DNA of 64,000 nucleotides, from the NCBI GenBank assembly GCA_017621225.1, contig JAGATN010000013.1, positions 124,001 through 188,000 of the forward strand, written 5' to 3'. Positions 1 through 8,001 of the stretch are shown here, one piece after another. Numbering within the stretch: position 1 is the stretch's first letter; each line of letters starts with the position of its first letter. The notes under the pieces were generated by a model that was not told where the DNA came from, did no database searches, and was given only the letters and a program-made list of their open reading frames with translations. Both the position numbers and the translations under genes were made by a program. Source of the stretch: Muribaculaceae bacterium (GTDB lineage Bacteria; Bacteroidota; Bacteroidia; Bacteroidales; Muribaculaceae).

Positions 1-459
1 TTCGGATTTTATTTCGAACGGTTCTTTCGACGGTGGTATGCAACTTTCATCATTGCAGCCCTGAAAACTTATGGTTCCGGCGATTTTGTATCCTTTTTCG
101 CCAACCACCTTAAAACTCTGAACGAAATCGACATCCGAATCCCACCATCCGAGCTTCAGATGAAACACCATGTCGACCGTCTCCTTGGCAGCTACCGACG
201 GCTCTATGCCACCTACGAGCTCGACCCCTTCGAGCGTTTCGAAATCAAACACCGTGGGGCGCGGGCCTCCATCAGGCAGCTCAAGGCCATAAAGATGCCA
301 ACCCGATTCTATCGACGCCTTAAAAATCACCCGACCTTCGTCAGATGAATCCATCGTCGATTCAACGGTCCATTTTATGGGATTCAACATCTGCCCGCAT
401 ACCGTCGGGCAAAACGCGCTAAATGCTATTAAAAGCGATATTATGATTCTGGTCATCAT
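1..459 (-). CDS. DsbD-alpha-like secreted protein, 3' end outside window
   Basis: Open reading frame running off the left edge; 153 codons are visible. It begins at ATG 457-459 (a second ATG follows directly) with a signal peptide of about 22 residues ending near C-G-Q. The mature part resembles the immunoglobulin-like N-terminal domain of thiol:disulfide interchange protein DsbD: a GWHLYG motif near residue 56 and a GCNDESC motif near residue 137 whose cysteine pair (CX4C) corresponds to the redox pair of DsbD-alpha. The start overlaps the stop of the upstream gene (456-920) as ATGA, so the two are co-translated. Whether the gene continues into the DsbD membrane and thioredoxin domains or ends soon as another lone alpha domain cannot be seen. 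Confidence 0.8.
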   Translation of the reverse strand, partial: MMTRIIISLLIAFSAFCPTVCGQMLNPIKWTVESTMDSSDEGRVIFKASIESGWHLYGLELPDGGPRPTVFDFETLEGVELVGGIEPSVAAKETVDMVFHLKLGWWDSDVDFVQSFKVVGEKGYKIAGTISFQGCNDESCIPPSKEPFEIKSE

Positions 460-920
460 TTTTTAATTGGTTTAGATATTTTTTCACTCTGAGGAGGCAA
501 ACAAGTCTGATCGTTGCACCCCATATAATTGATGGTTCCCGCGATAACGGCTTTCGACATATCGAGAACCTTGAATTTACGTCTGAATGCTATGGTGCCC
601 TCCCACATGGTCAAATCAACGTCGAACATTGCATCATGAAGTTTAATGGGCTTACGGTCAGGCGTTACGGCATCAATAAACTTCACCCCTTTGCTTGCGC
701 TCAAATCAATCGTCGTTGACTTTGGGCCACCTTCGGGCAAATCGAATCCATATAGATGCCATCCCGGAAGCATATGGGCCTTCATTATCACCACGCCCTC
801 TTTTTCAGATGTCATTTTTACGTTAACGCTCCACGTTATCGGCTTGGATTCTGTTTGTTGTGCAAACATACCCACCGACATGCATATGAACAATATCAAG
901 GAAAAAACTCTACGTTGCAT
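456..920 (-). CDS. Stand-alone DsbD-alpha-like secreted protein
   Basis: 154 residues with a signal peptide (about 1-20, cleavage after MFA) and one DsbD N-terminal-type domain: PGWHLYG at about 52-58 and GCNDQTC with cysteines at 135 and 140. In full-length DsbD this domain receives electrons from the membrane part and passes them to periplasmic partners. Here it is a complete small protein without membrane or thioredoxin domains. It is first in a two-gene unit with a paralogous alpha domain overlapping its stop, and has a -7 box at 946-953. Likely periplasmic disulfide carrier or chaperone; the partner is unknown. Confidence 0.8.
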   Translation of the reverse strand: MQRRVFSLILFICMSVGMFAQQTESKPITWSVNVKMTSEKEGVVIMKAHMLPGWHLYGFDLPEGGPKSTTIDLSASKGVKFIDAVTPDRKPIKLHDAMFDVDLTMWEGTIAFRRKFKVLDMSKAVIAGTINYMGCNDQTCLPPQSEKISKPIKK

Positions 921-945
921 AATATATAACTGTTAAATTTAACTG

Positions 946-953
946 CAAAGATA
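946..953 (-). promoter_or_regulatory. -7 box TATCTTTG for the DsbD-alpha pair
   Basis: Match to the Bacteroidota consensus TAnnTTTG on the minus strand, 25 bases before the start codon at 920. Confidence 0.65.
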
Positions 954-1037
954 CGCTTTTTCGGGCAAAATTCGCCGATTTGACTACTTTTTGTCTACTA
1001 AAAGTAATCGCAACCCAATTATATCCGATTTTTTCAC

Positions 1038-1045
1038 TAACTTTG
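1038..1045 (+). promoter_or_regulatory. -7 box TAACTTTG for the GT5-like gene
   Basis: Exact match to TAnnTTTG. It lies inside the longest possible reading frame (which opens at 991) and so argues that translation starts at the ATG at 1072. Confidence 0.75.
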
Positions 1046-1071
1046 CATCCGATTATTCAGAAAAACATCTC

Positions 1072-1896
1072 ATGAGAATGAAAAATAATAAAGTTCTATA
1101 TATCTCGCAAGAGATAGCACCGTATCTACCTGAAACGCCTTTGTCGACACTCGGGCGCGACATTCCGCAAAACATTCAGGAAAAAGGGTTCGAAGTCAGA
1201 ACATTCATGCCCAAATACGGCTGCATCAATGAACGAAGAAATCAACTGCACGAAGTAATACGACTGTCGGGCATCAATGTCGTAATCGACGACACCGATA
1301 ACCCGTTGATTATAAAGGTTGCAACATTGCAACCGTCGCGAATGCAAGTATACTTCATCGACAATGACGACTATTTTCACCACACGCCCGACAAAGATCT
1401 TGAGATAAGGATATCGCCCGAAAACAACGATGAACGAATGATATTTTTCGTTCGCGGCGTAATTGAGACCGTAAAGAAGCTGCGTTGGGAACCGGCCATA
1501 ATACATTGCACGGGATGGATTTCGGCCATCACTCCATTGTATATAAAACATCTTTTCAACGAAGATCCGATATTTGCGAACTCCAAGGTGGTTTACGCCC
1601 TGCATGAGGACAAATTCGACGGCACACTCGACCCCCGTTTTGCCGAGAAGCTTCGTATGACACAAGTTCCTGCCGAATACATCGACGCTTTGGGATCGGA
1701 ACCGATCGACTACATAAAGCTCAACAAATTAGCCATCGACTATGCCGATGCCATAATACAAGCATCAGAAAACGTCGACCCCGAATTGATGGAATACGCC
1801 AAGGCTTCAGGCAAACCATTCCTGCCAATGCCCGACAAAGATTCGACTCTCGACGAATATGCCAATTTCTATGCCAATTTAATCGATGAAGCATAG
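1072..1896 (+). CDS. Glycogen/starch synthase N-terminal domain protein (GT5-like, half length)
   Basis: 274 residues from ATG 1072; the in-frame upstream extension is excluded because it contains the promoter box. The opening (KVLYISQEIAPYLPE) and the rest of the protein match the N-terminal Rossmann half of GT5 glycogen/starch synthases. It ends where the C-terminal GT-B half should begin (the usual enzyme is near 480 residues). The lysine-glycine-glycine ADP-glucose loop that should follow the first strand is replaced by ETPLSTLGRD, so catalysis as a normal synthase is doubtful. It lies 22 bases before a DUF4270 lipoprotein and is probably co-transcribed with it. A scaffold, regulatory or envelope-related role is inference. 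Confidence 0.75.
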   Translation: MRMKNNKVLYISQEIAPYLPETPLSTLGRDIPQNIQEKGFEVRTFMPKYGCINERRNQLHEVIRLSGINVVIDDTDNPLIIKVATLQPSRMQVYFIDNDDYFHHTPDKDLEIRISPENNDERMIFFVRGVIETVKKLRWEPAIIHCTGWISAITPLYIKHLFNEDPIFANSKVVYALHEDKFDGTLDPRFAEKLRMTQVPAEYIDALGSEPIDYIKLNKLAIDYADAIIQASENVDPELMEYAKASGKPFLPMPDKDSTLDEYANFYANLIDEA

Positions 1897-1918
1897 TCAT
1901 TCATAAACGACTCTTACA

Positions 1919-3307
1919 ATGAAACTACCACACATTATAATAGGTCTGCTGATTTCAATATCGCTGGTAACGGCTTGTAACGACAACTCTACCACCATCG
2001 GCAGCTCACTCGTAACTGACAGCACGGAGATAATCATCGACTCGGCGTTTACGCTAACCGGACACTCCGTAGGCAACCCATTGGTTCAGTCTCGAACCCT
2101 GACCCAATTGCTTGGAAGCATCGACGCCAAGGAATATGGCTCGTTCAAATCTGACGTCGTGACACAATTCATGCCGGCATCGACCATCGACACCACCGGC
2201 GTATCGGTCAACGACCTCGACTCCATAAAGTTGCTCATGTTCATGAGCACCGGCGACTTCACCGGCGACTCGTTAGTACCGATGGGCTTGAATGTGTACA
2301 GACTGAACCGTCAGCTCCCGTCGCCAATATACAGCGACTTCGATCCGAAAGATTATTTCTCAGACAAAGACCTCATCGGGTCAACCGTCTACACCGCCAA
2401 TGCGCTTTACAACGACTCGCTGTCAAATTTAAATTATCGAGCCATACAGGTAAAGTTGCCTCTCTCGATGGCAAAAGACTTATACAACCGCTATCTGAGC
2501 AATCCCGAGACATTTGCAAGTCCTCAGGCTTTTGCCGAGTGGTTCCCCGGAATATACATATCCAACACGTTTGGCTCGGGACGCATAGCCAACATATACC
2601 AGACCCGAATGAACGTGTATTTCCACCGCCACACGAAGATCGAGACCGACTCCGTTACGCGCGACACCATTACGAACGGCACACGTGCATACCTGGCCGT
2701 CACGCCCGAAGTGGTGACCAACAACAACATCACCTACGCAATGAGTCCGAAGCTCACCGAAATGGCAAGGAGCGGCAAACAGATTATGGTTGCGCCGATA
2801 GGCATGAACGTCGAAATAAAATTCCCTGCTAAAAAAATAATCGACTCGTTCCTGTCGAAAGGCGGAAAATTGTCAGTACTCAATACTTTGACAATGAGCA
2901 TACCGGCAACGGAAGTGGAAAACGAATATGGCATTACCACTCCCAAAGACCTGCTTATGGTCAAATCGTCGGAAAAGGAAACATTTTTCGCAAATAGCAA
3001 GGTAACGGATGACCGGACCTCATTTTTGGCCGTGTACGATTCCAAGAATAAATGCTACACATTCTCCAATCTGCGTCCGTACATAATGGACATGCTCAAC
3101 AAAGAGAAGATTGAGGAGTCGGATGTCACATTTACGCTAATACCCGTATCGGTGGCCACCGAATCGACGGAAGGCTCTATTTATCAAGACCCCGTAACAT
3201 ACGTAACAGCCATAAACCCATACGTGGAACGACCCGTAATGGCAGATTTTAATATCGACAAAGCAAAAATTAAGCTTACTTTTAGCAAACAATCAATAAT
3301 TTTTTAG
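1919..3307 (+). CDS. DUF4270 family lipoprotein
   Basis: 462 residues. The N-terminus is a lipoprotein signal with lipobox LVTAC (cysteine 20). The body is a beta-rich secreted domain of the DUF4270 type found across Bacteroidota. It is probably envelope-anchored. The stop codon is followed at once by the -7 box of the next transcription unit, the tRNA-Thr gene. Function is not established; pairing with the upstream half-length starch-synthase-like protein is the main contextual clue. Confidence 0.75.
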   Translation: MKLPHIIIGLLISISLVTACNDNSTTIGSSLVTDSTEIIIDSAFTLTGHSVGNPLVQSRTLTQLLGSIDAKEYGSFKSDVVTQFMPASTIDTTGVSVNDLDSIKLLMFMSTGDFTGDSLVPMGLNVYRLNRQLPSPIYSDFDPKDYFSDKDLIGSTVYTANALYNDSLSNLNYRAIQVKLPLSMAKDLYNRYLSNPETFASPQAFAEWFPGIYISNTFGSGRIANIYQTRMNVYFHRHTKIETDSVTRDTITNGTRAYLAVTPEVVTNNNITYAMSPKLTEMARSGKQIMVAPIGMNVEIKFPAKKIIDSFLSKGGKLSVLNTLTMSIPATEVENEYGITTPKDLLMVKSSEKETFFANSKVTDDRTSFLAVYDSKNKCYTFSNLRPYIMDMLNKEKIEESDVTFTLIPVSVATESTEGSIYQDPVTYVTAINPYVERPVMADFNIDKAKIKLTFSKQSIIF

Positions 3308-3315
3308 TAACTTTG
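3308..3315 (+). promoter_or_regulatory. -7 box TAACTTTG for tRNA-Thr
   Basis: Exact TAnnTTTG match, beginning immediately after the DUF4270 stop codon and 19 bases before the tRNA. Confidence 0.7.
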
Positions 3316-3334
3316 CATCGTTTTTAAAACACCA

Positions 3335-3407
3335 GCCGCAATAGCTCAGTCGGTAGAGCATTTCATTCGTAACGAAAAGGTCGTGGGTTCGAGTCCCACT
3401 CGCGGCT
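3335..3407 (+). tRNA. tRNA-Thr (anticodon CGT)
   Basis: Cloverleaf of 73 nt: acceptor GCCGCAA/TCGCGGC, D arm GCTC/GAGC, anticodon loop TTCGTAA giving CGT, T arm GTGGG/CCCAC. CCA is not encoded. Two A-C mismatches are visible, one in the acceptor stem (6-67) and one closing the anticodon loop (31-39). Own promoter before it and a strong terminator after it. Confidence 0.92.
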
Positions 3408-3418
3408 CCTGCAAAATA

Positions 3419-3456
3419 GCCCTTGATGATTAAATTCATCGAGGGCTTGCTTTTTT
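3419..3456 (+). terminator. Terminator after tRNA-Thr
   Basis: 11-bp stem GCCCTTGATGA/TCATCGAGGGC (one G-T wobble) with a six-base loop, followed by a T-rich run. Confidence 0.85.
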
Positions 3457-3523
3457 ACGCCGCATCGCCATCACAGCCGCGCTCAATCCGGCGCTCGGCT
3501 GCTGTCGGTGCCAATATACAGAA

Positions 3524-3553
3524 CGACCCTCGAAGCAATTGCTTCGAGGGTCG
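3524..3553 (-). terminator. Perfect 30-nt palindrome downstream of tRNA-Met
   Basis: Fully self-complementary sequence CGACCCTCGAAGCAA plus its complement, 11 bases past the 3' end of the minus-strand tRNA. It can form a long hairpin. No clear T run follows on the minus strand, so a processing or termination role is inferred from position. Confidence 0.55.
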
Positions 3554-3564
3554 CCTTAGTGCAG

Positions 3565-3638
3565 TAGCGGGATCGAGAATTGAACTCGAGACCTCCGGGT
3601 TATGAATCCGACGCTCTAACCAACTGAGCTATCCCGCC
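3565..3638 (-). tRNA. tRNA-Met (anticodon CAT)
   Basis: Cloverleaf of 74 nt on the minus strand: acceptor GGCGGGA/TCCCGCT (closing G-T pair), D arm GCTC/GAGC, anticodon loop TTCATAA giving CAT, T arm TCGAG/CTCGA, discriminator A, no encoded CCA. It lacks the G-C-rich anticodon stem of initiators, so elongator Met is the best call. tRNA-Ile2 (CAT, lysidine-modified) is a less likely alternative, worth noting because ATA codons are common here. Confidence 0.88.
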
Positions 3639-3659
3639 ATCATTTCTGATTTGCGAGTG

Positions 3660-3667
3660 CAAAGTTA
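3660..3667 (-). promoter_or_regulatory. -7 box TAACTTTG for tRNA-Met
   Basis: Exact TAnnTTTG match on the minus strand, 21 bases before the tRNA 5' end. Confidence 0.7.
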
Positions 3668-3762
3668 GAGCTTTTTTTTTAATCGGCAAACTTTTTTTTC
3701 GATTTTTGTGAAAATGTAGTTCAAAATCGCGACGAAATCAATACGAACTTGGGGTAACGAGG

Positions 3763-4263
3763 TCACATTTCAGCCTTAAGCTCATCACACCACGCCTTAA
3801 TGCGCTCCTGAGTGAGCTCGGAATGATTCACGTCGTCGAGAAGAAGGCCTACGAATTTACCGTCTATCTCGGCCGGAGAATGCTCAAACGAATATCCGTC
3901 GGCATTGAAAGCCCCGATGAATTCAGCCCCTGTACCTTTAAGACGTTCATATATTTCGCCCAAAGCCCCACAAAACGTGTCGGACATGGATTCGTCACCG
4001 CATCCAAACAATCCGATCTTTTTGCCTTTAAGGTCGAGCACTTCAAGACCCGACAAAAAATCGTACCAGTCATCCTGTAATTCGCCGGATCCCCATGTCG
4101 ACGATCCCAAAAGCAAAACATCATACGGAGCCACGTCGCTCGGCGAAGATTGCGCCACGTCGTGAACGTCTGAATCATCTACCGACAAGTTCGAAGCTAT
4201 CTGATAAGCGGCATCCTTAGTGTTGCCGGTCGTAGAACCATAAAATATACCTATCTTTTTCAT
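3763..4263 (-). CDS. fldA: Flavodoxin
   Basis: 166 residues from ATG at 4263; an in-frame ATG 33 bases further up would add an implausible tail before the typical opening KKIGIFYGSTTGNT. That opening is the FMN phosphate-binding loop (S/T-x-T-G-x-T). Later WGSGELQDDWYDFL and GCGDE segments match the FMN ring loops of long-chain flavodoxins. It is a cytosolic one-electron carrier that can replace ferredoxin. Divergent from purH. Confidence 0.92.
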   Translation of the reverse strand: MKKIGIFYGSTTGNTKDAAYQIASNLSVDDSDVHDVAQSSPSDVAPYDVLLLGSSTWGSGELQDDWYDFLSGLEVLDLKGKKIGLFGCGDESMSDTFCGALGEIYERLKGTGAEFIGAFNADGYSFEHSPAEIDGKFVGLLLDDVNHSELTQERIKAWCDELKAEM

Positions 4264-4393
4264 CTTTTTTGTTCTATTGGTTTGATGGATTAACAATCGA
4301 TCGACACCAATTGTTTAAACGCATCTGAAACAGCACATATTACCCCGATTTTCGACGACACAAAAATTTTTAGCGTTCTTTTTGAGATAGGTT

Positions 4394-4420
4394 GGCATTA
4401 TTTAATGCATAAATTATGCC
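4394..4420. promoter_or_regulatory. 27-nt inverted repeat, candidate operator upstream of purH
   Basis: Arms GGCATTATTTA and TAAATTATGCC pair with one mismatch around the centre ATGCA. The repeat lies in the divergent fldA/purH gap and covers the place expected for the -33 element of the purH promoter. Its right half resembles a palindrome before nrdJ (24305-24320). Confidence 0.5.
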
Positions 4421-4437
4421 ATATGCGTTATTTTGAG

Positions 4438-4445
4438 TAATTTTG
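4438..4445 (+). promoter_or_regulatory. -7 box TAATTTTG for purH
   Basis: TAnnTTTG match 29 bases before the purH start. Confidence 0.7.
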
Positions 4446-4474
4446 TAGCATAAAAACGCTATTATCGTAATAAA

Positions 4475-6004
4475 ATGTCTGACGTCAAGAAAATCAAAAC
4501 AGCACTCGTTTCCGTATATCATAAGGACGGACTCGACAACATACTCCAGATGCTCAACAGCGACGGTGTTAAGTTTCTCTCAACCGGTGGTACAAAATCA
4601 TTCATCGAAAGCCTTGGCTACGAATGCCAGGCCGTAGAAGACCTCACCACTTATCCGTCAATACTCGGAGGCCGAGTAAAAACCCTACATCCCAAAGTGT
4701 TTGGCGGCATCCTCAATCGCCGCGACAACGAATCGGATCGCAATCAGATAGCACAATACGAAATTCCCGAAATAGACCTCGTAATAGTCGACCTGTATCC
4801 GTTCGAGGCCACAGTGGCTTCGGGCGCTTCGCATGCCGACATAATCGAAAAAATCGACATAGGCGGAATTTCGCTAATACGTGCCGGCGCGAAAAACTAC
4901 AACGACGTAGTGATCGTGGCATCTAAGGCTCAATATGCTCCACTCGCCGAGATACTCAGCGCCAACGGCGCACAAACCACGCTCGAACAGCGATACTTCT
5001 TCGCAAAGGAAGCCTTTGCAGTATCGTCGGGCTATGATTCGGCCATATACAACTACTTTAGCCGCGAAGATGAACCGCAAGCCGACTTGCGCGTAGCCAT
5101 CGACGGAGCAAAAGCAATGCGCTACGGCGAAAATCCCCATCAGAAAGGCACTTTCTACGGCGACTTCTCTAAAATGTTCACGCAGCTGCACGGCAAGGAA
5201 ATTTCATACAACAACCTTCTCGACATCGATGCTGCCGTATCGCTCATTTCAGAGTTCACCGAACCCACCTTCGCCATCCTGAAGCACAACAACGCATGCG
5301 GCATTGCCACGCGCGCATCGATAGCCGAAGCCTGGACCGACGCACTCGCCGGCGATCCCGTATCGGCATTCGGAGGCGTACTCATTGCCAACGGCGCCAT
5401 AGATGCCAAGGCAGCCGAAGAAATAAACAAGATATTCTTTGAAGTCATAATAGCTCCGGCTTACGACGAAGATGCACTCCAAATTCTTTGCCAGAAAAAG
5501 AACCGCATCATCCTCGTTCAGCATTCGAAGCTCGAAACCACGCGCCAATTCCGCTCGATACTCAACGGTGCGCTCGTGCAGGATCGCGACCTGAAGATTG
5601 AAACTCCGGCCGACCTCACCCAAGCCACCACCAAACAAGTTTCAAGCGAACAGATCGACGACTTGCTTTTCGCCAACAAGATTGTGAAACACAGCAAGAG
5701 CAACGCCATCGTATTGGCCAAGAACCGTCAGTTGTATGCCAGCGGCATCGGACAAACGTCGAGAGTCGATGCGCTCAAACAAGCCATCGCAAAAGCACGT
5801 TCATTCGGATTCGACCTCAACGGCGCGGTAATGGCATCGGATGCATTTTTCCCGTTTGCCGACTGTGTGGAAATAGCACATCAGGCAGGCGTGAATGCGG
5901 TAATACAACCCGGCGGATCGATTCGCGACAACGAAACCATCGAATACTGCAATGCCAATGGCATAGCCATGGTTACTACCGGCATACGTCACTTCAAACA
6001 TTGA
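4475..6004 (+). CDS. purH: Bifunctional AICAR transformylase / IMP cyclohydrolase
   Basis: 509 residues, full length for PurH. The N-terminal third is the methylglyoxal-synthase-like IMP cyclohydrolase domain (FLSTGGT, HPKVFGGIL). The C-terminal part is the AICAR transformylase with the KHNNACGIA active-site motif near residue 268 and GAVMASDAFFPFAD near the end. It carries out the last two steps of purine synthesis, formylating AICAR with 10-formyl-THF and closing the ring to IMP. Own promoter with an overlapping palindrome; mreB follows after 36 bases, so read-through into the mre cluster is likely. Confidence 0.97.
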   Translation: MSDVKKIKTALVSVYHKDGLDNILQMLNSDGVKFLSTGGTKSFIESLGYECQAVEDLTTYPSILGGRVKTLHPKVFGGILNRRDNESDRNQIAQYEIPEIDLVIVDLYPFEATVASGASHADIIEKIDIGGISLIRAGAKNYNDVVIVASKAQYAPLAEILSANGAQTTLEQRYFFAKEAFAVSSGYDSAIYNYFSREDEPQADLRVAIDGAKAMRYGENPHQKGTFYGDFSKMFTQLHGKEISYNNLLDIDAAVSLISEFTEPTFAILKHNNACGIATRASIAEAWTDALAGDPVSAFGGVLIANGAIDAKAAEEINKIFFEVIIAPAYDEDALQILCQKKNRIILVQHSKLETTRQFRSILNGALVQDRDLKIETPADLTQATTKQVSSEQIDDLLFANKIVKHSKSNAIVLAKNRQLYASGIGQTSRVDALKQAIAKARSFGFDLNGAVMASDAFFPFADCVEIAHQAGVNAVIQPGGSIRDNETIEYCNANGIAMVTTGIRHFKH

Positions 6005-6040
6005 AAATAAAAAAACAATCTCTCATACCACGTCCTTAAT

Positions 6041-7060
6041 ATGGGAATATTTTCGCTAACAAAAGAAATTGCAATTGATCTTGGTACGGCAAATACCATT
6101 ATCATACACAATGATAAAATAGTTATCGACGAGCCGTCGATAGTTGCAATTGAAAAGCTTACCGGCAAGCTCATTGCCGTAGGTAAGGAAGCCCAGCAGA
6201 TGCAAGGCAAGGAACATGAAGGCATTCGCACCATCCGTCCCTTGCGCAAAGGTGTGATTGCCGACTTCAATGCAGCCGAACTGATGATACGCGGGCTCGT
6301 GCATAAAGCAAGCTCGAAAAGCAAATGGTTCAGCCCGTCAATGCGTATGGTGGTAGGCATACCGTCAGGATCGACGGAAGTAGAAATACGTGCCGTACGC
6401 GACTCATCGGAACACGCCGGCGGACGCGACGTATACATGATATACGAGCCGATGGCTGCCGCGCTCGGCATTGGCCTCGACGTAGTAGCACCCGAAGGCA
6501 ACATGATAGTCGACATAGGCGGTGGAACTACCGAAATAGCAGTGATATCGCTCGGCGGCATAGTGTCGAATAAGAGCATACAGATAGCCGGCGACGACCT
6601 GACCGACGACATTCAGGAGCACATGCGCCGCGTTCACAACGTAAGAGTGGGCGAACGCACTGCCGAGCTCATAAAGATGAACGTCGGATCGGCTCTTACC
6701 GAGCTCGAGAATCCGCCGGAGGACTACATAGTGCATGGCCCGAACATGATGACGGCGCTGCCAATGGAAGTACCCGTATCGTATCAGGAGATATCGCACA
6801 GCATCGAAAAGTCGATTTCAAAAATCGAAGCCGCCGTGCTCGGAGCGCTCGAACAGACTCCGCCCGAACTATATGCCGACATTGTGAAAAACGGCATATA
6901 TCTCGCCGGAGGTGGAGCATTGCTCAGAGGTCTCGACAAACGCCTTACCGACAAGATCGGCATACAGTTCCACATTGCCGAAGATCCGTTGTTGGCCGTT
7001 GCCCGAGGCACAGGCGTTGCGCTTAAGAACATCGATAAATTCTCGTTCCTCATACGATAA
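6041..7060 (+). CDS. mreB: Rod shape-determining protein MreB
   Basis: 339 residues, the usual length. Actin-fold nucleotide motifs are present: DLGTANT at 13-19 (phosphate 1), DIGGGTTEIAV near 157 (phosphate 2) and YLAGGGALLRG near 290 (adenosine). It forms membrane-associated filaments that position the elongation machinery. First gene of mreB-mreC-mreD-mrdA-rodA, the complete elongasome core. Confidence 0.98.
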   Translation: MGIFSLTKEIAIDLGTANTIIIHNDKIVIDEPSIVAIEKLTGKLIAVGKEAQQMQGKEHEGIRTIRPLRKGVIADFNAAELMIRGLVHKASSKSKWFSPSMRMVVGIPSGSTEVEIRAVRDSSEHAGGRDVYMIYEPMAAALGIGLDVVAPEGNMIVDIGGGTTEIAVISLGGIVSNKSIQIAGDDLTDDIQEHMRRVHNVRVGERTAELIKMNVGSALTELENPPEDYIVHGPNMMTALPMEVPVSYQEISHSIEKSISKIEAAVLGALEQTPPELYADIVKNGIYLAGGGALLRGLDKRLTDKIGIQFHIAEDPLLAVARGTGVALKNIDKFSFLIR

Positions 7061-7088
7061 TCGCAACATATAACGTCAATATACCTTA

Positions 7089-7114
7089 GAATCCGCCGCA
7101 CCAACGGCGGATTC
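7089..7114 (+). other. Hairpin in the mreB-mreC gap
   Basis: Perfect 10-bp stem GAATCCGCCG/CGGCGGATTC with a six-base loop, 20 bases before the mreC GTG start. No T run follows, so it is more likely a stability or processing element, setting MreB above MreC, than a full terminator. Confidence 0.6.
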
Positions 7115-7133
7115 TACATATGGATAGAGCATA

Positions 7134-7976
7134 GTGAGAAACCTGCTGAATTTTTTCATCAAGTACAGCCCGTGGATGTTGTTTATCATCTACGTGATAA
7201 TAGGGTGCGTGTTGCTGTTCCACAACAATCCGTTTCAGCATCACATATACCTTACATCGGCCAACACCGTAAGCTCTACCATATACGACACCGCATCGAA
7301 CATTACGTCATATTTCAATTTACGCGACATAAACGAGGACCTGCAAAGACAGAATTCTGATCTTGAACTCGAAATAATCAATCTGAAGCAAAAGCTCAAG
7401 CGCTATGACGAATCGGTATATGCCGACACGATGACCACCGATTCGGCTTTGTCGCGCTATCACTTCATTCTGGCGCACGTAATAAACAATAGCATCAATC
7501 GGCCTTACAATTACATAACCATCGACAAAGGCAGCGACGACGGCATACGCCCCGAAATGGGCATTGTCGACCAGAACGGAGTGGTGGGCATAGTCAACGT
7601 AGTGGGCAAACGGGCTTCACGAGTCATTTCACTGCTCAACTCAAATCTGCGATTGTCATGCAAGGTGAAGGGCAATGATCAGGTAGGATCGCTCGTGTGG
7701 GATGGCAACGACTACCGTTACGCCATACTTGAAGAATTACCGCGACACGCCATATTTTCGCCCGGCGACACCATAGTGACAAGCGGTTTTTCGTCGGTGT
7801 TTCCTGAAGGCGTCGCGGTTGGGCAAGTAATCGAGGGAATGTCGGATCACGATGAAAACTTCTTTGCGCTGAAAGTGAAATTGTTCACCGACTTTTCGAC
7901 GCTCAGCACGGTGCGCATAATAAAAGATGACCTGAATGCCGAAATCACCGAATTGGAACGCGACGTAGACAAATGA
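7134..7976 (+). CDS. mreC: Rod shape-determining protein MreC
   Basis: 280 residues with a GTG start. One membrane helix (about 13-30) is followed by a coiled coil (about 65-95, NEDLQRQNSDLELEIINLKQ) and the periplasmic beta-barrel core (GIVDQNGVVGIVNVVG, then GDTIVTSGFSSVFPEGVAVG), as in MreC. It links MreB and MreD to the PBP2-RodA synthase. Separated from mreB by a hairpin, so its level may be set differently. Confidence 0.95.
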   Translation: MRNLLNFFIKYSPWMLFIIYVIIGCVLLFHNNPFQHHIYLTSANTVSSTIYDTASNITSYFNLRDINEDLQRQNSDLELEIINLKQKLKRYDESVYADTMTTDSALSRYHFILAHVINNSINRPYNYITIDKGSDDGIRPEMGIVDQNGVVGIVNVVGKRASRVISLLNSNLRLSCKVKGNDQVGSLVWDGNDYRYAILEELPRHAIFSPGDTIVTSGFSSVFPEGVAVGQVIEGMSDHDENFFALKVKLFTDFSTLSTVRIIKDDLNAEITELERDVDK

Positions 7977-8001
7977 CTCTAAAAAGGGCACGACCAACGA
8001 T

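Noticed and set aside
991-1071. N-terminal extension of the GT5-like protein
   Set aside because: Contains the promoter -7 box and does not match the family start.
3423-3605. Small frame between the two tRNA genes
   Set aside because: Covers a terminator hairpin, a perfect palindrome and part of tRNA-Met; not coding.
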